DNA of 64,000 nucleotides, taken from positions 62,001 to 126,000 of the forward strand of contig NZ_BOPG01000047.1 in assembly GCF_016863635.1 (NCBI RefSeq), written 5' to 3'. Each line of letters begins with the position of its first letter. The first letter of the stretch is position 1. The notes beneath the pieces are model-generated. The model made no database searches. It was not told the origin of the DNA and saw only the letters and a program-made list of their open reading frames with translations. The DNA comes from Virgisporangium aurantiacum (GTDB taxonomy: Bacteria; Actinomycetota; Actinomycetes; Mycobacteriales; Micromonosporaceae). The position numbers and the translations under genes are program-made. Below are positions 58,401 to 64,000 of this stretch, piece by piece.

Positions 58401-58637
58401 GCCCGCGAACGCGTTCACGTGGCGCTCGACATCGCCGACCGGGCCGGCCTCAGGCTCGTCCAGTGCCAGGCGTCGCACCTGCTGGCCGCCATCAGCGACT
58501 GCGAGGGCGACAGCGACGCCGCAGCCGCCCACGGCGCCCGCGCGGCCGAGATCCAGGCGGAGACGGGCTACCACCCGCCTCCGCACTTCCCGGTTCTGAC
58601 ACCTACGACACGGGAATCTGCGTCCCCTGGTCGATGA
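55458..58637 (+). CDS. AfsR/SARP-type regulator with NB-ARC and TPR domains
   Basis: 1059 residues. The N-terminus is an OmpR-like DNA-binding domain (MEFRVLGPLEAHDRGRPVDLGTPRVRTLLATLLLQANRVVS, ~1-90) and a BTAD helical domain (~97-240). An NB-ARC ATPase follows, with Walker A GPPGVGKTAL near residue 297, the LVFDDASG Walker B and CGQLPLALRI. The C-terminal third is TPR-like helices (e.g. LGYNHFLSGDLRAALATLDRG). Such AfsR-type proteins activate antibiotic or developmental genes, often after phosphorylation. A direct-repeat target is not evident upstream. It lies 11 kb from the megasynthase, so a link is only possible. The 3' end overlaps the convergent SnoaL gene by 35 bases. Confidence 0.93.
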   Translation: MEFRVLGPLEAHDRGRPVDLGTPRVRTLLATLLLQANRVVSIDELVERMWGEQPPGNPRRTVQTNVARLRLALAAGGRAVQTHERGYLIEVDQWQLDLLRFRALVEQAHPGEDPTRRLRLLDQALSLWRGEALAGMTAEVLARDEVPRLAEERLTAQETLIDVRLTLGQHAELISELTALTSRYPLRERLWAYLMIALFRSSRQAEALQTYRVLARKLALELGLDPSDELQRLHRAVLTGDPSLAVPAAGSVPPVRPSWTVECQLPMDLADFVGRRAGLNRIDDLLSIGGTPVVTVSGPPGVGKTALVVRAAHRLRWRFPDGQWYVRLGGTTGPRDATDVLADLLRTSGMEAPDIPERLDARAAAFRSRLADRKVLLVFDDASGADQVEPLLPGTSGCAVLVTARSSLAALTARYPAHEITLDLLPPADARTLLTRVLRAGRRQIEPAAVAELADLCGQLPLALRISAAALVARPSVPATRWIDGLRTGNRLARLAIDGSGGSAVRSAFDQAYAALGPELRRLFGLLGLVPGPDVTVGAVAALLGPGAAPVATPVVAPFDHAPTDQDPAGCAADRDHSERLLDGLAAANLIQRHGDRFAFHDLLRLYAAERGADEPDAAAAWARLCDWYLATAEAAVRLDGPNPVPLPHPVPAGGDRFRTATQARTWLDAERANLVAAAVRAAGPFSWHLADTLMTYFQRGQHIREWEAATTAGLRAAEAVGYRLGEAAMHRSLASARHRRSGPLVAIDHLTAALDRYRREDAVAATAVTLCNLGYNHFLSGDLRAALATLDRGITVIRQLDRSDLLGTALNLCCIVQTHTGELGTALHSATAGLEIEGAPRTMLYANRGEVRRVLGDYPGALADASQALALARRSGIRRSEAIAHDTLTRIRLDNGDLDLARQHAECVLHVAELLDDAWLEAGALIAIGDVYRLRGVSARAGERYARAVRLAIGSGSRIHEAEARLSFAVADLTNGRTASARERVHVALDIADRAGLRLVQCQASHLLAAISDCEGDSDAAAAHGARAAEIQAETGYHPPPHFPVLTPTTRESASPGR

Positions 58638-59112
58638 CCGTCAGCCACTTGCCGTGCTTGAACGTGTAGCTGACGCTGATGATCTGCCGGATCACGAACC
58701 CCTGCGACGGGATGGCGTAGGTCGCGTCGTAGACGATCGTTCCGGTGCTGCAGCCGTCGACGGCGCGGGTCTTCTCCGTCCAGGTCCAGGTGGCGTTGCG
58801 GTTGTTGAAGTGGTTGCGCTGAGACTCCCCGATGGCCGCCCGCCCCTGGACGATCTGCCCACCGCTGTAGATCGTGATGGCGTCGTCGTCGTGCCCGGCC
58901 TCCCAGCCCGCCCGGTCGAAGTCGCGGAACGACTCCATGTCATGCCGCTGCGCCTCGTCGAACTTCCGCGCACACCACTGGACCAGACCCGCCGTGCCGA
59001 GCTGCCGCTCCGTGTCCGGGCCTGCCGCGATCGCCGGCGAGGCGACCGCGGCGCCGATCATCGAGGCGGCTCCGGCCGCGGCGGCCAGCCGTGTTTTCCA
59101 CGTTCCACGCAT
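58603..59112 (-). CDS. Secreted SnoaL/NTF2-like protein
   Basis: 169 residues with a clear Ala-rich signal (LAAAAGAASMIGAAVASPAIAAG) and an AAGGAG ribosome site before ATG. The mature part (DTERQLGTAGLVQWCARKFDEAQRHDME, YSGGQIVQGRAAIGES, YTFKHGKWLTVIDQG) fits the NTF2-like fold of SnoaL-type or DUF4440 proteins, which bind small ligands in a cone. Two Cys may form a disulfide. The protein is exported; its role is unknown. It overlaps the SARP gene 3' end by 35 bases. Confidence 0.78.
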   Translation of the reverse strand: MRGTWKTRLAAAAGAASMIGAAVASPAIAAGPDTERQLGTAGLVQWCARKFDEAQRHDMESFRDFDRAGWEAGHDDDAITIYSGGQIVQGRAAIGESQRNHFNNRNATWTWTEKTRAVDGCSTGTIVYDATYAIPSQGFVIRQIISVSYTFKHGKWLTVIDQGTQIPVS

Positions 59113-59194
59113 GACAACTCCTTCGATGTGAACCGGTGGGAACGCGCAAACGCTGGCAGCGGCCGCTGTCAGGACGGCTTCAGCGACCGTGGCG

Positions 59195-59398
59195 TCACGG
59201 CGGAACGGCGCGGGCGGCGGCGTCTTCCTCGGCCCACGCGCGGCGCTCGCGGGCGAGGTTGTTCATGGTCTTGCCGACCAACCGTGCGGCGTCCATGCGC
59301 TCGCGTTCGTTGCGACGATCGACGTGCGCCGCGACACCGGAACGCCGGTGGTGCCACACCTGATCACAGGTGCAGCCGGCCGCGTGCCGGGCCCTCAT
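59195..59398 (-). CDS. Small hypothetical protein, 67 residues
   Basis: Starts MRARHAAGCTCDQVWHHRR, with a CTC pair and two His that could bind metal, then a charged helix (RRNERERMDAARLVGKTMNNLARERRAWAEEDAAAR). The ATG overlaps the stop of the gene before it (ATGA), so it is translationally coupled to that gene. No family is recognised. Confidence 0.55.
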   Translation of the reverse strand: MRARHAAGCTCDQVWHHRRSGVAAHVDRRNERERMDAARLVGKTMNNLARERRAWAEEDAAARAVPP

Positions 59399-59616
59399 GC
59401 CGCCACCCGGCCGGGCTGGTGACCGAACGCGTCGTGCGGCGGGCCGGCCTCGTACCGCAGCGGGTCGAACATCGGGTCGGGCTCGTGCCCGAGGTCGGCG
59501 TACACCGGATCGGGCCGGTGTCCGAAGGCGTCATGGTGCGCGTCGGGATTGCGGTACAGCCCTCCGCACCGGCACTTGAGTACCGGCTGTGTGCTGTGCT
59601 GCCTGGTGATGGCCAC
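59395..59616 (-). CDS. Small hypothetical protein with DAFGH repeats, 73 residues
   Basis: The start is taken as GTG 59614-59616, 7 bases after an AGGAG ribosome site (MAITRQHSTQPVLKCRCGGLYRNP...). A KCRCGG motif is followed by repeats of DAFGHRPDP, ADLGHEPDP and DAFGHQPG, with a His in each repeat. With the Cys pair this looks like a small metal-binding peptide, possibly zinc. It forms an operon with the 67-residue gene, overlapping its ATG. No family is recognised. Confidence 0.55.
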   Translation of the reverse strand: MAITRQHSTQPVLKCRCGGLYRNPDAHHDAFGHRPDPVYADLGHEPDPMFDPLRYEAGPPHDAFGHQPGRVAA

Positions 59617-59669
59617 GTCACTGCTCCTTTCTCCGGGGGCCACTTTCGCACATCCGTTCGATCCCGGGA

Positions 59670-59705
59670 GTGGGGAAATCCTGCGACGACCGTGGGGAAA
59701 TCCCC
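59670..59705. promoter_or_regulatory. Direct and inverted repeats upstream of the phosphatase and small genes
   Basis: GTGGGGAAATCC occurs at 59670-59681 and 59692-59703, 22 bp apart. The second copy is part of a GGGGAAATCCCC palindrome (59694-59705). The stretch lies in the 179-base divergent gap between the small genes and the phosphatase gene, so it may be a shared operator. Confidence 0.55.
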
Positions 59706-59795
59706 AATGGTGGCGCGAACATCCACTGTGTACATTCGCCGCACCGGTCGATCGATACGATCGGGCCGGCAGCTCCGAGAAAGGAAAGATGATCC

Positions 59796-60227
59796 ATGGC
59801 CGAGTTCTGGGACCCCGCCGCCCCCGGGGTGATGCGTCTGCCGTCCGGCAGGCTCATCCGTGGCAGGGGCCTGCGGCGGCCGCTGCCGTCGGGCCCGGAG
59901 CCGACCTACGGCGTCTACCTGCTCGGAAAGCCGCCGCCCGCGGTCACCTGGCGGGCCGACTGGATCAAGTGGCCGGACTTCCGGTTACCCACCGACAAGG
60001 AGCACGCGAGGGCGATCCTCCACCACGCATGGAGCGTCGCCGAGGAGGAGCGGGTGGAGGTCGCCTGCGGAGGTGGGCGGGGGCGCACCGGCACTGCACT
60101 CGCGCTCATCGCGGTGCTCGACGGGGTGCCGCCCGACGAGGCGGTCGCGTACGTGCGGGCGCACTACGACCGCCACGCCGTGGAGACACCGTGGCAGAAG
60201 CGGTACGTCAGTACATCGCGTCGATGA
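59796..60227 (+). CDS. Protein-tyrosine-phosphatase-like protein
   Basis: 143 residues. The phosphatase loop ACGGGRGRTGTALAL fits CX5R-(S/T): Cys, five residues, then Arg and Thr. The upstream segment ADWIKWPDFRLPTDKEHARAIL contains a WPDF motif recalling the WPD loop that supplies the acid Asp. It should dephosphorylate proteins or small phosphates in the cytoplasm. It is short for the family but has both active-site parts. The GGAAAG ribosome site precedes ATG 59796. Its end overlaps the convergent fadD gene by 20 bases. Confidence 0.82.
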   Translation: MAEFWDPAAPGVMRLPSGRLIRGRGLRRPLPSGPEPTYGVYLLGKPPPAVTWRADWIKWPDFRLPTDKEHARAILHHAWSVAEEERVEVACGGGRGRTGTALALIAVLDGVPPDEAVAYVRAHYDRHAVETPWQKRYVSTSRR

Positions 60228-62019
60228 CCTGCGCGTAGCGCTCGTTGATGACCCGGCGCCGCATGGAGAGTTTCGGCGTCAGCTCACCGGACTCGGCGGT
60301 CCAGGTGGTGGACAGGATCGTGAACTTCTTGACCTGTTCCGGCCGCGACAGCTTCGTGTTGGCCTCGTCGACCGCCCGCTGGATCTCGGCGATCACGTCG
60401 GGGTCGGTCGCCGGCGAGGTGGTGGCGGGGAAGCGGGCGTGGACCATGTCCTCGTCCAGGACGATGAGGGAAGTGATGTAGGGGCGGCGGTCGCCGATCG
60501 CGACGGCCTGTGCCACCAGTGGGTGTGCGCGCAGCAGGCTCTCGATACGGGCGGGCGGGATGTTCTTTCCGCCGGAGGTGATGATGATTTCCTTCTTGCG
60601 GTCGGTGATGAAGAGGAAGCCGTCCTCGTCGATCGTGCCGACGTCGCCGGTGGCCAGCCAGCCGTCCTCGTCGACGGCCGACTCGACGCCGCCGTCGGAT
60701 TTCAGGTAGCCCATGCACACGAGTGGGCCGCGGATCAGGATCTCGCCGTCGTCGGCCAGGCGGATCTCCATGCCGGGCACCGGTTTGCCGACGGAACCGG
60801 TGCGGAAGACGTCGGGGGTGTTCGTGGTCGCCGTGCCGGTCGTCTCGGTCATGCCCCAGACCTCGATGACGTCGATGCCGATTCCGGCCAGGAACCGGAG
60901 CACCTCCACCGGGATCGGCGCGGCACCGCTGCCGGCCCACAACGCGTTCTCCAACCCGAGCATCGTGCGGATCGGGCGGAGCACCTGGTCGTCCAGTGCG
61001 GCGCGCTTCGCTGCGAGGTCGGCGGGCACGCTGCGTCCGTCGGCACGCAGTTCGAAGACCTCGATTGCGACGGACGTCGCAGCTTCGAACGCGGCCTTGA
61101 CCGGTGGCTCGGCCGCGGAGATCTTGGCCTGGATACCGGCGACCATCTTCTCCCAGATCCGTGGGACGCCGAAGAAGCCGACCGGGCGCACCTGGTTCAG
61201 CGCCCCCAGAAGAAGGGTGGGGTCAGGGCAGATGGTGACGTGTCCGGCCCGGTAGATCGGGTTGTAGATGCCCAGCATCCGCTCGGCGATGTGGGCCAAC
61301 GGCAGATACGCAAGTGACCGCGCGTGGTCGGGGATGTCGACGACGTTCTCCAGCGCCACCGACTGGTAGATGACGTTGCGGTGGCTGATCACCACACCCT
61401 TCGGATCACCGGTGGTGCCCGAGGTGTAGAGCATGGTGACCGGCTGATCGGGCGTCACCGCGCGCCACGTCCGCTCGAAGACGGAAGGATCCGCATCATG
61501 AGAGGCACTGCCCGCCGCTTCGAGGTCTCGCAACGAAACCGCGCCCTCGAAGGAGACCCGGGCGTCGTCGACCAGCACGATGTGTTTCAGCGCGGGCAAC
61601 TGGTCGAGGATCGGTTGCCACTTCTCGAACTGCGCCGCGCCCTCCAGCACGACGATGCTCGCCGCGCTGTGCTGGCCCAGGTAGCGCAACTGGTCCGTGC
61701 TCAGCGTCGCGTACACGGTCGACGGCACGGCGCCGAGGTGCGCGGCGGCGAGGTCGACCAGCCAGTGCTCGGGCCGGCCCGACATCATGACGAGCATGCG
61801 TCCGCCGGCCGAGAGGCCCAGGCCGGCCAGCCCTCGGGAGATGGCGGCGACCCGGTCGCGCAGTACGCCCCAGGTGATGTGCTCGTCGGAGCCCAGCGCG
61901 GTGAGGGCCGGCTGGGCGGGGAACTCGGTGGCGTTGCGGTGGACGAGGGCCGGCACGGTGAGGCCGTTGGTGGATTTGGCGTACCGGTCGGCGAGCTCGG
62001 TGGGGGTCTGCTCAACCAT
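60208..62019 (-). CDS. fadD: Long-chain fatty acid-CoA ligase (FadD15-like)
   Basis: 603 residues from ATG 62017-62019. The AMP-binding motifs are TMLYTSGTTGDPKGVVISH, EVWGMTETTGTAT, DEDGWLATGDVGTIDEDGFLFITDRKKEIIITSGGKNI and the C-terminal LTPKLSMRRR with the catalytic Lys. No FAAL insert is seen, so CoA thioesters are made. It activates fatty acids in the cytoplasm and feeds beta-oxidation by the divergent fadA/fadB. The 108-base gap contains two GTTAAC sites. Longer in-frame starts would be antisense to fadA. Confidence 0.92.
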   Translation of the reverse strand: MVEQTPTELADRYAKSTNGLTVPALVHRNATEFPAQPALTALGSDEHITWGVLRDRVAAISRGLAGLGLSAGGRMLVMMSGRPEHWLVDLAAAHLGAVPSTVYATLSTDQLRYLGQHSAASIVVLEGAAQFEKWQPILDQLPALKHIVLVDDARVSFEGAVSLRDLEAAGSASHDADPSVFERTWRAVTPDQPVTMLYTSGTTGDPKGVVISHRNVIYQSVALENVVDIPDHARSLAYLPLAHIAERMLGIYNPIYRAGHVTICPDPTLLLGALNQVRPVGFFGVPRIWEKMVAGIQAKISAAEPPVKAAFEAATSVAIEVFELRADGRSVPADLAAKRAALDDQVLRPIRTMLGLENALWAGSGAAPIPVEVLRFLAGIGIDVIEVWGMTETTGTATTNTPDVFRTGSVGKPVPGMEIRLADDGEILIRGPLVCMGYLKSDGGVESAVDEDGWLATGDVGTIDEDGFLFITDRKKEIIITSGGKNIPPARIESLLRAHPLVAQAVAIGDRRPYITSLIVLDEDMVHARFPATTSPATDPDVIAEIQRAVDEANTKLSRPEQVKKFTILSTTWTAESGELTPKLSMRRRVINERYAQVIDAMY

Positions 62020-62038
62020 GCCGGCACTGTAAACCTTC

Positions 62039-62097
62039 GTTAACTTTGTGGGAAGGCTCACATTCCGCCACGCGGGCGCACGCACAGGTAAGTTAAC
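62039..62097. promoter_or_regulatory. Divergent fadD/fadA control region with two GTTAAC sites
   Basis: GTTAACTT (62039-62046) and AAGTTAAC (62090-62097) are inverted copies 51 bp apart in centre. The right one extends to GGTAAGTTAACC (62087-62098). Both are AT-rich islands in GC-rich DNA and fit TetR/FadR-type operators of fatty-acid genes. No such regulator is next to them. Confidence 0.55.
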
Positions 62098-62127
62098 CGA
62101 CGAGTAGCAAACCCGCCGGAGGTTCTC

Positions 62128-63342
<1,215 letters not shown>

Positions 63343-63352
63343 GGAGAGCACA

Positions 63353-63436
63353 ATGACCGAGCACTTGTGCGAGGGCATCATCAGACAGAGCCCTCCCGGT
63401 CAGGGCGGGTCACCACGAAGTGGGGACCCGACATGA
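63353..63436 (+). CDS. 27-residue small ORF between fadA and fadB
   Basis: ATG 63353 has a GAGGAGAG ribosome site 5 to 6 bases upstream, and its stop overlaps the fadB ATG (ATGA at 63433-63436). The peptide begins MTEHLCEGIIRQ and ends in a Pro/Gly/Ser-rich tail. It contains two stem-loops in the RNA (63371-63395 and 63407-63429), the second covering the fadB ribosome site. It is either a short functional peptide or a translational leader for fadB. Confidence 0.55.
   Translation: MTEHLCEGIIRQSPPGQGGSPRSGDPT
63407..63429 (+). promoter_or_regulatory. Hairpin covering the fadB ribosome site
   Basis: GGGTC (63407-63411) pairs with GACCC (63425-63429) and CCAC with GTGG, with one A/G mismatch and a GAA loop. 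The GGGG that would serve as fadB Shine-Dalgarno is in the right arm, so the hairpin should block free initiation and force coupling to the small ORF. Confidence 0.6.
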
Positions 63437-64000
63437 CCGAAACGATCCGCTACGAGCGCGACGACGCCGGCATCGTCACCCTGACGCTCGACGACCCGGC
63501 CCACTCGGCGAACACGATGAGCGAGGCGTTCGGCCGTGACTTCAACGCCACGCTCGACCGGCTCGCCGACGAGCGCGACGACATCACCGGCGTCGTCATC
63601 ACCTCGGCCAAGAAGACCTTCTTCGCCGGCGGCGACCTCAACTCGCTCGGTGCGCTCGGCCCGGGCAGCGACCCGGCGCAGGTGTTCGAGCGGACCGCCC
63701 GCATCAAGGCCATGCTGCGCCGCCTGGAGACGCTCGGCCGGCCGGTGGTCGCGGCGCTGAACGGCTCGGCGCTGGGCGGCGGGTTGGAGATCGCGCTCGC
63801 CTGCCACCGCCGCATCGTCCTCGACGACTCGAAGATCGAGATCGGCTTTCCCGAGGTGACGCTCGGGCTGCTGCCCGGCGCCGGCGGCGTGGTGCGCACG
63901 GTGCGCCTGATCGGCATCGTCGACGCGCTGCTGAAGGTGCTCCTGCAGGGGCAGCGGCTGCGGCCGGCCGCCGCGCTGGAGGCCGGCCTGGTCCACGAGA
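63433..64000 (+). CDS. fadB: FadB-type multifunctional protein, N-terminal enoyl-CoA hydratase part (cut by window edge)
   Basis: The first 189 residues are visible. The crotonase fold is clear: VVITSAKKTFFAGGDLNSL (first oxyanion segment), VAALNGSALGGGLEIALACHRRI and IEIGFPEVTLGLLPGAGGV, with the two catalytic Glu positions of hydratases. The AGGDL and LLPGAGG motifs and the operon position suggest the large FadB type rather than a stand-alone hydratase; the 3-hydroxyacyl-CoA dehydrogenase part would follow outside the window. It hydrates 2-enoyl-CoA in beta-oxidation. Its start overlaps the small-ORF stop (ATGA). Confidence 0.88.
   Translation, partial: MTETIRYERDDAGIVTLTLDDPAHSANTMSEAFGRDFNATLDRLADERDDITGVVITSAKKTFFAGGDLNSLGALGPGSDPAQVFERTARIKAMLRRLETLGRPVVAALNGSALGGGLEIALACHRRIVLDDSKIEIGFPEVTLGLLPGAGGVVRTVRLIGIVDALLKVLLQGQRLRPAAALEAGLVHE

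Noticed and set aside
55458..58637. The SARP gene as the pathway-specific activator of the megasynthase
   Set aside because: It is 11 kb away with unrelated genes between, and the synthase has its own MarR. No SARP-type direct repeats were seen near the synthase promoter.

Overview
The window is very GC-rich, densely packed chromosomal DNA from a filamentous actinomycete. High-GC codon use with frequent GTG starts, many short or leaderless 5' ends, an AfsR/SARP regulator, a PAC2 protein, a mycobacterial-type lipoprotein, a GH87 glucanase and a giant modular synthase all fit this. A Micromonosporales-like host is an inference, not something the sequence proves. No rRNA, tRNA, CRISPR array, transposase or prophage was seen.

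Layout. 1-6.5 kb: end of a secreted M14-type peptidase, an inverted-repeat doublet, an acidic repeat membrane protein, an APH(6)-like kinase, an orphan gene and a lipoprotein. 6.5-16.8 kb: small enzymes and regulators, including two separate ArsR + AHSA1/SRPBCC operons, an ABC-F ATPase behind a 3-codon upstream ORF, a PAC2 protein and a KptA RNA 2'-phosphotransferase. 16.8-26.7 kb: exported hydrolases (two M28 peptidases and a 1419-residue GH87-like alpha-1,3-glucanase) and a beta-carbonic anhydrase. 27-32 kb: a PadR/HAAS-ABC export operon, a DUF6325/SHOCT operon and a TetR-controlled pair. 32.9-36 kb: a GH6 lipoprotein and a dialkylglycine-decarboxylase-like enzyme divergent from its likely GntR regulator.

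The centre of the window (35.9-46.7 kb) is a single 3468-residue megasynthase behind a MarR regulator. Its domain order is FAAL - ACP - KS - decayed AT - KR - ACP - C - A - PCP - C - a terminal domain resembling cyanobacterial long-chain acyl-ACP reductase (AAR), with the AAR cysteine conserved. The inferred product is a fatty-acid-primed, once-extended, one-amino-acid lipopeptide released by reduction, probably as an aldehyde or a product derived from it. No dedicated AT, thioesterase or phosphopantetheinyl transferase lies nearby. A perfect 22-bp palindrome in the divergent promoter region probably ties the MarR/synthase operon to an amidohydrolase gene.

47-64 kb: a sugar-hydrolase-like propeller protein, a BAAT-type thioesterase, a GntR-controlled CoA set (alpha-methylacyl-CoA racemase, acyl-CoA dehydrogenase, MpaB-type oxygenase), an MFS exporter, a SARP/NB-ARC/TPR regulator, two tiny genes, a tyrosine phosphatase, and a beta-oxidation locus (fadD divergent from fadA - 27-codon ORF - fadB, cut by the window edge). 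Many convergent genes overlap at their 3' ends and many operons are coupled by ATGA/GTGA overlaps.
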